Assembly (NCBI GenBank): GCA_019454915.1 | Contig: JACFNM010000152.1 | Location: forward strand, 3,196-8,468 | Direction of reading: 5' to 3' | DNA length: 5,273 nt | DNA from: Chitinophagaceae bacterium | GTDB lineage: Bacteria > Bacteroidota > Bacteroidia > Chitinophagales > Chitinophagaceae | Part shown: positions 1 to 5,273 of the stretch, piece after piece | How positions within the stretch are numbered: the stretch's first letter is position 1 | How the letters are laid out: each line of letters begins with the position of its first letter | Made by a program: the position numbers and the translations under genes | The notes under the pieces: generated by a model | Told to the model about the DNA's origin: nothing | Database searches by the model: none | What the model saw: the letters and a program-made list of their open reading frames with translations, nothing else

Positions 1-100
1 ACGATCGGGGTTGATATGCTTATTTTTTTTGGGGTACGGGCAGGAGTACTACTATTAAACACCGGTTGCGACGCTCCGTTCATCACCATCTCTCCGGGCG

Positions 101-165
101 GCAAATTGAATACCTGGGTCTCATGGCTACCCGCAATAGCTTTGGATGAAGACCCCGGTGCGACA
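101..165 (+). repeat. 65-bp direct repeat, copy 1 (hairpin-forming)
   Basis: These bases align without gaps to 644-708 with 57 of 65 identities. They include an unbroken 23-bp identical core at 116-138, compared with 659-681. The copy is an imperfect inverted repeat: 112-124 pairs with 146-159 around a loop at 125-145, with one T/C mismatch (115/156) and one bulged A at 149. Three of the eight differences fall at third positions of the shared plus frame, so there is no sign of coding selection. It looks like a dispersed intergenic element, possibly REP- or MITE-like, but family membership is unproven from one window. Confidence 0.7.
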
Positions 166-202
166 GCTTGTCTTTAGAAAAACCGTTCTTTCGTAATTCA
201 TC

Positions 203-222
203 TTTTTCAAACGTTTCAAAAA
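203..222. repeat. 20-bp near-perfect palindrome
   Basis: The bases form a two-fold symmetric site: five T, C, AAACGTTT, C, five A. The only break is the C/C pair at 208/217, and the centre lies between 212 and 213 with no loop. The symmetry would suit a dimeric DNA-binding protein or a cruciform, but the site is AT-rich and no promoter or gene start is evident next to it. Chance is a realistic alternative. Confidence 0.3.
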
Positions 223-248
223 TAAACAATTCAAATCCCGGAATTACC

Positions 249-294
249 GGCTAAGCCAATCTTGCACACAAATTGAAGAAGGATTGGCTTAGCC
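249..294. repeat. Inverted repeat, strong hairpin
   Basis: A perfect 12-bp arm, GGCTAAGCCAAT at 249-260, is complemented exactly by 283-294. Pairing extends inward through 263 and 280 if one G (281 or 282) is bulged, which leaves a loop of about 15 bases. In the plus direction the stem is followed by a pyrimidine-rich stretch (GCC and TTT blocks) rather than an uninterrupted T run. It is therefore not a classical intrinsic terminator, although a weak terminator for a gene entering from the left is possible. Confidence 0.6.
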
Positions 295-320
295 TTTGCC
301 TTTGGTTAGCCTTCGCCTTT
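286..320. repeat. Imperfect tandem repeat of about 18 bp
   Basis: Bases 286-303 (GGCTTAGCCTTTGCCTTT) are followed directly by 304-320 (GGTTAGCCTTCGCCTTT). The second unit lacks one C and has one T-to-C change. The tract is pyrimidine-rich, with alternating GCC/TTC/TTT triplets, and its first unit overlaps the right arm of the hairpin at 249-294. There is no sign that it is translated. Confidence 0.5.
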
Positions 321-321
321 T

Positions 322-349
322 GCTTCTTTTGTGTTAAGCCAAAAGAAAC
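322..349. repeat. Short inverted repeat next to the tandem repeat
   Basis: Bases 322-331 (GCTTCTTTTG) pair with 340-349 (CAAAAGAAAC), with one mismatch at 323/348 and an 8-base loop. No T run follows on either strand, so this is not a good intrinsic terminator. From memory, short inverted repeats of the form TTTCTTTTGG...CCAAAAGAAA are frequent in intergenic DNA of Bacteroidota. That is general recollection, not a search result. Confidence 0.5.
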
Positions 350-597
350 ATATTATTGGTTTCACGATCCCCCTTAATGTTTCTCCGTATGCCATCGATA
401 CTTTTCCTCCAAAAGATTTTCTTTATTCCTACTTTGTGATCCATTGACATGCCTATCATTTACCAATGACTTAGGCAATGTGATGGTAACGATAAGTGAT
501 AAAAATACGGGCGGGCGTGGATGAAGACAGTGATACCATAATTGACTACTAAGAGGCGGAGGTGCTGACGGTCCAGGATTATTCTGTTCTCGCAGTA

Positions 598-625
598 TCT
601 TCGCAAACATGCAGTCGTGCGAAGA
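598..625. repeat. 8-bp inverted repeat just left of repeat copy 2
   Basis: TCTTCGCA at 598-605 is perfectly complementary to TGCGAAGA at 618-625, with a 12-base loop. It lies 18 bases before the aligned part of repeat copy 2 and may belong to the same larger element, though copy 1 has no matching hairpin at the equivalent place. It has no T run and no adjacent gene start. Confidence 0.35.
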
Positions 626-643
626 GCGACACTCGGAGAACAA

Positions 644-708
644 GGAAATTTAACACCGGGGTCTCATGGCTACCCGCAATAACTTGGAATGAAGACTCCG
701 GTGCGACA
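644..708 (+). repeat. 65-bp direct repeat, copy 2 (hairpin-forming)
   Basis: This is the second copy of the element at 101-165, in the same orientation, 543 bp away and 57/65 identical. Its hairpin is better formed than in copy 1: 654-667 pairs with 689-703 around a 21-base loop (668-688), with one G-T pair (660/697) and one bulged A at 692. A further match about 10 bp long lies upstream of each copy (GCGACGCTCCG at 68-78 and GCGACACTCGG at 626-636) but at different spacing, so the element may be longer with an internal indel. It lies downstream of the RDD gene's stop codon. Confidence 0.7.
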
Positions 709-769
709 ACAACACAGTTAATCATCGTGCTTCCCGGGAGTAATATTTAATCCACAAGAGGGAGTGATA

Positions 770-789
770 AGAGAGTTAAATTACTCTCT
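770..789 (-). repeat. Small hairpin spanning the RDD gene stop codon
   Basis: AGAGAGT at 770-776 pairs with ACTCTCT at 783-789 around a 6-base loop (777-782), and the RDD stop codon (781-783 on the minus strand) straddles loop and stem. In the direction of RDD transcription no T run follows: the next bases read TTATCACTCCC. It is therefore a poor intrinsic terminator, and the symmetry could be chance. No better terminator for the RDD gene is visible between here and the repeat copy at 644-708. Confidence 0.25.
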
Positions 790-1581
790 CGTAGCCAGAT
801 AATTGTAATCTTTAAGCAGGGTTTCCAAAAAAGCGTCATCCGGCATATCCGTGTCAATAGACAACGCTTTCTTAATCCGGGACGATACATTTTCTATCAC
901 CTGTATTTGTCCGGTACTTCGCCAGGAATCCAATATGGTTTTAATGATGTTGACGTCCCGGTCGCTTAGTCGTAAAACCTGGCTATAGACGGGCACGTAA
1001 TCCTGCCTGACCTCCATAAAGATGGTATCAGAGAGGCTCCCTTTAGGATTGGATTTTATCAGTAAGGTTCCCGCTGCAAGATCTCCCAGCCTTTTCGACT
1101 GTTTTTGGAATACCACCAGGAGGAGGTCTGCTATAAGCATCATACTGGTAATCAGCAAGGCCTTCAGCATATCATAAGCGCCGAACAGGATAGCAATAAC
1201 TATAATAGGAATCGTTAAATCCGATGAACGAAGCAGCCAGCGAATCATGTATTGAGCGGGGGTAGCCCGTCCACCGTGGTCATTGACAACCCGCAAACCT
1301 AAGATTCTTTTTCCGACACTTTGCCCGTTCCAGAATAGTTCTGAAAAGAAATGATAGGTAAACACAGGTAGTAGAATCAGGAGCTGAACAGACCATAGGT
1401 CGTAGTCGTTAATTGAATCTGTAAAATTCCCGGCTATGGAATTGAACAATTTGAAGGCAAGGCTGATATAGGAAACCTGTATGATAAAATCTATTATCCA
1501 TGCTCCGAGGCGGGTGTGGAAGGCTGCGGTTTCAAATTCCAGGTCTATATTAAAATTTGTAGGGATAAAAATCTTACCCAT
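781..1581 (-). CDS. RDD-family integral membrane protein
   Basis: The product is 266 residues with an ATG start at 1579-1581. The RDD signatures are in order: RLGAWIIDF at 24-32 (the Arg and Asp that help name the family, R24 and D31), GQSVGKRILGLRVV at 86-99, an RWLLR segment at 114-118, and RLGDLAAGTLLI at 164-175. Hydrophobic segments lie at about 26-48, 63-80, 122-140 and 141-158. Residues 180-266 form a soluble, probably cytoplasmic, mainly helical tail beyond the RDD core. RDD proteins are small membrane proteins of mostly unknown function, some linked to ion transport. The gene is divergent from the SpoIIM-like gene across 75 bp. RDD genes often neighbour SpoIIM/DUF4129/MoxR clusters, so a shared role at the membrane is likely but not shown. 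No Shine-Dalgarno sequence is visible. Family assignment is firm; function is open. Confidence 0.93.
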   Translation of the reverse strand: MGKIFIPTNFNIDLEFETAAFHTRLGAWIIDFIIQVSYISLAFKLFNSIAGNFTDSINDYDLWSVQLLILLPVFTYHFFSELFWNGQSVGKRILGLRVVNDHGGRATPAQYMIRWLLRSSDLTIPIIVIAILFGAYDMLKALLITSMMLIADLLLVVFQKQSKRLGDLAAGTLLIKSNPKGSLSDTIFMEVRQDYVPVYSQVLRLSDRDVNIIKTILDSWRSTGQIQVIENVSSRIKKALSIDTDMPDDAFLETLLKDYNYLATRE

Positions 1582-1656
1582 ATCTAATGCAATAATATTA
1601 ATTTGAGACTGTTCTTTAACGATATTAGGTATTTAACTAAATTGAAGCAAATTTAA
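1582..1656. promoter_or_regulatory. AT-rich divergent intergenic region with candidate promoters
   Basis: Only about 16 of 75 bases are G or C. Using the Bacteroidota consensus (TTTG, about 20 bases, then TAnnTTTG), weak candidates exist on both strands. Rightward: TTTG at 1602-1605, 20 bases, then TAGGTATT at 1626-1633 (4 of 6 specified positions). Leftward: TTTG at 1651-1648, 20 bases, then TAATATCG at 1627-1620 (also 4 of 6). A full TAAATTTG match lies on the minus strand at 1655-1648 but lacks a TTTG at proper distance. The overlapping arrangement would couple the RDD gene and the operon. The region must hold both promoters if these are the first genes of their units; the exact boxes are guesses. 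Confidence 0.35.
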
Positions 1657-2631
1657 TTGTCTTTGCGGGAAGCACTTTTTATAAAGAAGAATAAGGACCG
1701 GTGGCAAAAGAATCAAACGGAGACTGAACAGGACGCGGATGAGATGGCTATGGATTTCATTCAGCTTGTGGACGATTTATCTTATGCTAAAACATTTTAC
1801 CCCAAAAGTAACATTACCCGTTTCCTCAATGCCAAAGCATCCAAAGCGTATATTGGTATCTACCAGAACAGGATGGAGGATCGCAGCCGCATCAAAGAAT
1901 TCTGGAAATGGACCGTTCCCCTCACGGTTCGTAAACACCACGGAGTATTGTTATTTTGTGGTTTGTTTTTTATTACCTTTTTCATTACCGGGTTTTATTC
2001 CGCCAAATACGATGAAAGTTTTATACGGGAGATGCTCGGTAATCAGTACGTCAACATGACGGAAGAGAATATCGAAAACGGAAAACCTTTCGGTGTTTAC
2101 GCCGAAGGAGGACCGCTCCTCATGTGGCTCGGCATCATGATCAATAACATCTTCGTGGCCTTTGGCTATTTTGCCAAAGGGCTCCTGCTTTGCATACCGC
2201 TGGTTATTTCGCTGCTTTCAGAAGGCATCCGCTTAGGCGCTTTCGAACAGCTTTTTTTCTCAAAGGGGCTGGGTCTCCAATCCGTATTAACCGTTTTTAT
2301 TCACGGTACGCTGGAAATATCAGCCATTGTGATAGCCGGAGCCGCCGGCATCATATTAGGTAAAAGCTGGCTGTTCCCGGGTACCGGAAAACGACTCCAT
2401 GCCTTTATTTCAGGAGCAAAAGACGGCGTAACTATCCTCGTAAGTCTTATTCCTGTATTCGCGGTGGCCGCTTTCTTTGAAGGATTTATCACAAGGTATG
2501 ATACCATGCCCTGGTGGTTGAGCGGTTCTATCCTTCTATTATCGGCTGCCTATATTATATGGTATTATGTTATCTTTCCCATTCAACAGGGTCAACGAAG
2601 CTCAGCTAACCGTAAAACTCCATTCCTGTGA
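1657..2631 (+). CDS. SpoIIM/DUF95-family multispanning membrane protein
   Basis: The product is up to 324 residues of the stage II sporulation protein M (DUF95) family. A cytoplasmic N-terminus carries REALFIKKNKDRW (4-16) and LVDDLSYAKTFYP (37-49). About five hydrophobic segments follow at 95-114, 158-187, 207-235, 255-275 and 288-308. Family hallmarks include INN at 162-164, HGTLE at 216-220 and AAFFEGFITR at 271-280. An in-frame TAA sits at 1654-1656 and no ATG occurs before residue 30, so the start is TTG: either 1657, with a weak GAAG at 1644-1647, or 1663, which gives the MREALF beginning I expect for Bacteroidota relatives. In Bacillus, SpoIIM works with SpoIID and SpoIIP in engulfment; no sporulation gene is seen here, so the name is only a family label. 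Its stop overlaps the next gene by 4 bp. It may be a membrane partner of the MoxR module. Confidence 0.93.
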   Translation: MSLREALFIKKNKDRWQKNQTETEQDADEMAMDFIQLVDDLSYAKTFYPKSNITRFLNAKASKAYIGIYQNRMEDRSRIKEFWKWTVPLTVRKHHGVLLFCGLFFITFFITGFYSAKYDESFIREMLGNQYVNMTEENIENGKPFGVYAEGGPLLMWLGIMINNIFVAFGYFAKGLLLCIPLVISLLSEGIRLGAFEQLFFSKGLGLQSVLTVFIHGTLEISAIVIAGAAGIILGKSWLFPGTGKRLHAFISGAKDGVTILVSLIPVFAVAAFFEGFITRYDTMPWWLSGSILLLSAAYIIWYYVIFPIQQGQRSSANRKTPFL

Positions 2632-3494
2632 CCATATCCTTTTCATCTGTCCGCATTCTTCTAACCGGTTTGTTTTTTATTTTTCATCTTGTTGCCGGCT
2701 ATGCACAGGAGCAGGCAGACAGTACTTTGACGGATTGGGAAGAAGAAAGTGAAAATATCATCATAGACGACAGCCTGATTTCACCTCCATTTGTGGGAGA
2801 TGAGGATGATGAAGCATCCGACACCCTCTATTTTTCCATTAAAGATGATCCGGGGTCATTAACCGATTCAAGCAGTATAGACCTGAGAGAAGTCTCCGAC
2901 TCCCTGACGGCTACCATGAAAAAAGATAAAGCATTCTGGTATGTTACCGGGTCCACCCGCAAGCCTGAAAAGCCCGACAATGAACTGACCTTCATGGATA
3001 AGGTATTGCTTGTTATTCTATCCCTGCTCGCATCCTCATCTTTCCAAAAGGCGATTTGGTTTTTATTGATCATTATTGCACCGCTTACCATCATCTGGTA
3101 TTTATTTCAGAAAAGGATCGGTTTGTTTACTTCCCGGAACCCGGCGACCAAAAAGGATGTTTCAGGAAATGGCGAACCGGAAGATATCTTTTCATTGGAT
3201 TTGGATGCACTGACTAAGCAAGCTGAAACAGCGGGCGATTACCGGGCGGCCATAAGATTCAGTTACCTGCGGTTATTGAAAGAACTTGCTGAAAATGATA
3301 TGATTCAATATGCGCCAAGCTTTTCTAATGCCGTATACCTGGAACAGTTATATGAAAGACCGTATTATCGGGAGTTCTCCCAATTAACCCGTATTTATGA
3401 ATGGTATGGCGAATTGCCGGTAAGCTCCGAACAATACAACAGCATACAGCAGGATTTTTTTTCGTTTTATAAAAAGGCAAGAATTTTCATTTGA
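2628..3494 (+). CDS. DUF4129-domain membrane protein with acidic ectodomain
   Basis: The product is 288 residues. The GTG start overlaps the preceding TGA as GTGA, and this start exposes a good signal peptide (hydrophobic core about 9-24, cleavage probably after GYAQ at 24-27). Residues 28-100 are strongly acidic (for example DWEEESE at 36-42, GDEDDEASD at 57-65) and probably lie outside the cytoplasmic membrane. A hydrophobic zone at 125-160, one or two membrane segments, leads to the cytoplasmic DUF4129 domain at about 190-285. That domain holds GDYRAAIRFSYLRLLKELAE (203-222) and the terminal YEWYGELPVSSEQY (257-270). DUF4129 proteins are of unknown biochemical function and are typically encoded beside MoxR, DUF58 and DUF4350 genes, as here. 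The stop overlaps the next start by 4 bp, pointing to translational coupling. Confidence 0.9.
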   Translation: MTISFSSVRILLTGLFFIFHLVAGYAQEQADSTLTDWEEESENIIIDDSLISPPFVGDEDDEASDTLYFSIKDDPGSLTDSSSIDLREVSDSLTATMKKDKAFWYVTGSTRKPEKPDNELTFMDKVLLVILSLLASSSFQKAIWFLLIIIAPLTIIWYLFQKRIGLFTSRNPATKKDVSGNGEPEDIFSLDLDALTKQAETAGDYRAAIRFSYLRLLKELAENDMIQYAPSFSNAVYLEQLYERPYYREFSQLTRIYEWYGELPVSSEQYNSIQQDFFSFYKKARIFI

Positions 3495-4717
3495 AAAAAG
3501 CAATACCCTATATTATCGGATTTCTGGTGTTACTCTTATTCTTCGGATTTCTATCGGGGACGAAGAAGAATAAATTCGATCATCGCGTAACGCTGGACAG
3601 GAAAGATAAGATTCCTTACGGTACTTTTGTTGCCTTTGAAAGTCTGCCTCAGTTGTTTCCGCACGCAAAACTGCTGATCAATAAAACGGCGCCCGGATTT
3701 TGGGAAAACCATCCTTCTGATCAGGATAGGGGGAGGCAAATTATGGTAATCATTTGCCGGGAATTTAATGCCAGCAATGCCGAACTTACGGAACTCTTTC
3801 ATTATGTCAGTAACGGAAACGATGTTTTCATTTCAGCCTATGACCTGAGTAACGCCGCATTCAAATTTTTTCACGTAGACATTACTTATAGCGATCCGGG
3901 ATTTCCGGGAATGGATAATTTCACGGCTTTTGATACACTTACTGCAACGCTTAGCCAACCCCCGTTTTCTGCCGCTCCTCATCAATTCACCTATCCCGGC
4001 AGAAAATTCAATTCCTGGTTTAACAGCCTGGACACTTCCATGACCTATATGCTGGGCACTACGGGCGATGATAAAGCATCCTTTATACGGTTGAGAGCAG
4101 GAGAAGGTAGTTTTTTCATTCATACTGCCCCCTTAGCATTCAGTAATTACTTCCTGCTATACCAGGACAATATAAAATACTATAACCAGGTATTTTCCTT
4201 AATGGATAAAGATGCAACCAGTATCGTGTGGGATGAATACTATTTGCATAATCCGGGCATAAATAAGCAGTCTGCCCCCTCTCCTCTTCGGGTATTGCTG
4301 GAACAACCTGCTTTCCGGGCTGCCTTGTTAACGGCTATTATAGCGCTGGCCATCTACGTTTTACTGGGCATGAAAAGAAATCAGCGATACCAGCCTGAAA
4401 TAGCGCCACCGGTAAATGATTCGCTGGAATTTGTGAAAACCATCGGTCAATTGTATTTTCAGAAAGGCGATAATAAAAATCTTTGTCAGAAAATGAGCGC
4501 GCATTTTGGAGAATTTGTTTACCGGCGGTTTCAAATGCAGAGCGGCGTGATGGATGAGAACTTTGTGAATCGTCTTTCGCAGAAATCAGGTTGTCCGCCC
4601 AAAACAATTCGGGCTATAACCGAATACATCGGATTTATCCAACAAGCGCCGCAGATACACGATCGACAGGTAATTGAATTTTACGATCTATTGAATCAAT
4701 TCTATAAAACAGTATAA
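3491..4717 (+). CDS. DUF4350-domain membrane protein
   Basis: The product is 408 residues with a TTG start at 3491 inside the overlap TTGA. The encoded [10 protein letters not shown] leads into a membrane segment at about 5-22, which supports this start. The DUF4350 region follows, with [20 protein letters not shown] at 38-57, [12 protein letters not shown] at 84-95 and an open-sheet-like pattern ([13 protein letters not shown], 108-120). Residues 23-275 are probably extracytoplasmic, ending with the family-like WDEYY at 247-251 and [15 protein letters not shown] at 264-278. A second membrane segment at 276-293 is followed by basic residues (MKRNQRY) and a cytoplasmic C-terminal domain (about 310-408, helical, [15 protein letters not shown]). 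Function is unknown. The fold has been compared with glutamine-amidotransferase-like domains, but I see no catalytic Cys-His pair I can assign. One base separates its stop from the MoxR start. Confidence 0.88.
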   Translation: MKKAIPYIIGFLVLLLFFGFLSGTKKNKFDHRVTLDRKDKIPYGTFVAFESLPQLFPHAKLLINKTAPGFWENHPSDQDRGRQIMVIICREFNASNAELTELFHYVSNGNDVFISAYDLSNAAFKFFHVDITYSDPGFPGMDNFTAFDTLTATLSQPPFSAAPHQFTYPGRKFNSWFNSLDTSMTYMLGTTGDDKASFIRLRAGEGSFFIHTAPLAFSNYFLLYQDNIKYYNQVFSLMDKDATSIVWDEYYLHNPGINKQSAPSPLRVLLEQPAFRAALLTAIIALAIYVLLGMKRNQRYQPEIAPPVNDSLEFVKTIGQLYFQKGDNKNLCQKMSAHFGEFVYRRFQMQSGVMDENFVNRLSQKSGCPPKTIRAITEYIGFIQQAPQIHDRQVIEFYDLLNQFYKTV

Positions 4718-4718
4718 A

Positions 4719-5273
4719 ATGGAAGACAATCTATTTGAACAACGTACCGACCTATCGGAATTACACGACACCGTATTGAAAATGAGCCGGGAGATAGGAA
4801 AGGTTATTATCGGCCAACAGGGAATGGTAAAACTGATAATTACCGCCCTGCTTGCAGACGGCCATGTGTTGATTGAAGGGGTACCGGGTGTTGCAAAGAC
4901 CCTTACCGCCCGCCTGGTAGCCAAATGTATCTCTCTTAATTTTTCACGAATCCAGTTTACGCCCGACCTCATGCCATCGGACGTGCTGGGTACTTCCATA
5001 TTTAACCCGAAAGAGGGCAGTTTTCAATTTAAGCGCGGGCCGATTTTTGGAAATATTATCCTGGTGGATGAAATCAACCGGGCGCCCGCAAAAACACAGG
5101 CTGCACTCTTTGAAGTGATGGAAGAAAAGCAGGTTACCGTTGACGGCTATTCTCATATATTAGAAAGACCCTTTATGGTGCTGGCTACGCAGAATCCTGT
5201 GGAGCATGAAGGCACTTACCGGTTGCCTGAGGCTCAATTAGACCGCTTTCTGTTCAAGATAGTGGTTCCCTAC
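4719..5273 (+). CDS. MoxR-family AAA+ ATPase (N-terminal part, cut by window edge)
   Basis: The gene starts with ATG one base after the DUF4350 stop and runs off the right edge after 185 codons; family members are usually about 320-340 residues, so roughly 140 are missing. Visible motifs are the Walker A loop GVPGVAKT (54-61), Walker [10 protein letters not shown] (113-121, D117 and E118), sensor 1 ATQNP (156-160, N159) and LPEAQLDRF (169-177) with the arginine of the MoxR motif. Alanine replaces the usual glycine before the Walker A lysine, as I recall being common in this subgroup. The N-terminus ([16 protein letters not shown], 22-37) is typical. MoxR ATPases are chaperone-like proteins that help mature or insert partner complexes, often through a neighbouring DUF58 or von Willebrand A protein, which should follow here. 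It is the cytoplasmic motor of the operon. All ATPase residues seen are intact. Confidence 0.96.
   Translation, partial: MEDNLFEQRTDLSELHDTVLKMSREIGKVIIGQQGMVKLIITALLADGHVLIEGVPGVAKTLTARLVAKCISLNFSRIQFTPDLMPSDVLGTSIFNPKEGSFQFKRGPIFGNIILVDEINRAPAKTQAALFEVMEEKQVTVDGYSHILERPFMVLATQNPVEHEGTYRLPEAQLDRFLFKIVVPY

Larger units (their letters stand above)
1..780. other. Gene-free, repeat-rich intergenic region
   Basis: I see no convincing protein gene, tRNA or rRNA here. The region holds two copies of a 65-bp hairpin repeat, several inverted repeats and a short imperfect tandem repeat, listed separately. Frames on both strands stay open across some stretches. The frame starting at base 1 on the plus strand is open to a TAG at 175-177, and the complementary strand is open over the same bases. 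Neither has a recognisable domain or a convincing start and upstream signal, and the differences between the repeat copies do not favour third codon positions. It lies downstream of the leftward RDD gene, and nothing can be said about the gene beyond the left edge. A truncated gene end entering from the left cannot be fully excluded. Confidence 0.65.

Noticed and set aside
249..294. Intrinsic transcription terminator
   Set aside because: The stem is strong, but neither flank has a continuous T run on the appropriate strand, so it is reported as an inverted repeat only.
374..643. An 89-codon minus-strand reading frame
   Set aside because: It is rich in Pro, Ser and His with no recognisable domain, and its 5' end overlaps the hairpin at 598-625 next to repeat copy 2. 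It has no visible ribosome binding site. It most likely reflects chance openness of a repeat element.
101..708. CRISPR array
   Set aside because: There are only two copies, 543 bp apart, diverged by 12 percent, with no regular spacers and no cas genes.
562..750. A 62-codon plus-strand reading frame
   Set aside because: It runs through repeat copy 2 and its hairpin. The shared peptide with copy 1 (VSWLPAI) comes from the repeat itself, and the differences between the copies are not biased to third codon positions.
2301..2507. Antisense reading frames within the SpoIIM-like, DUF4129, DUF4350 and MoxR genes
   Set aside because: They lie fully opposite clearly homologous genes, lack recognisable domains and have no independent start context.
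4878..4901. Defective Walker A motif in MoxR (Ala in place of Gly before the Lys)
   Set aside because: GVPGVAKT retains the catalytic Lys and Thr, and this variant is, from memory, common in MoxR relatives of this group. All other ATPase motifs are intact.

Overview
The window looks like chromosomal DNA of a Bacteroidota bacterium, most probably in or near the Chitinophagales. I base this on the family content and gene order of the right-hand four fifths (RDD protein, divergent from SpoIIM-family protein, DUF4129, DUF4350, MoxR ATPase), the weak or absent Shine-Dalgarno sequences, and the moderate, slightly AT-rich base composition. The taxonomic call is inference from recognised protein families, not from a marker gene.

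Layout. Positions 1-780 hold no gene I can defend. The region carries two copies of a 65-bp hairpin-forming direct repeat (101-165 and 644-708, 57 of 65 positions identical, no gaps) and, between them, a cluster of inverted and tandem repeats (203-222, 249-294, 286-320, 322-349, 598-625). Positions 781-1581 (minus strand) encode an RDD-family membrane protein. A 75-bp AT-rich divergent intergenic region (1582-1656) separates it from a rightward operon: SpoIIM/DUF95-family multispanning membrane protein (1657-2631), DUF4129 protein with signal peptide, acidic ectodomain and membrane anchor (2628-3494), DUF4350 membrane protein (3491-4717), and the N-terminal 185 residues of a MoxR-type AAA+ ATPase (4719 to the right edge).

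The four rightward genes are tightly coupled: 4-bp overlaps at the first two junctions (GTGA, TTGA) and a single base between the third stop and the MoxR start. The first three genes start with TTG, GTG and TTG. MoxR ATPases are typically encoded next to DUF58 and von Willebrand factor A proteins, so a DUF58 gene is expected just beyond the right edge. A reasonable reading is a cell-envelope module in which a cytoplasmic AAA+ chaperone acts with several membrane partners (DUF4129, DUF4350, SpoIIM-like, RDD). What the module does biochemically is not established by this sequence. The gene set is a known conserved neighbourhood, so I do not claim a wholly new system. The least explained parts are the role of a SpoIIM-family protein in a lineage not known to sporulate, and the repeat-rich left flank.
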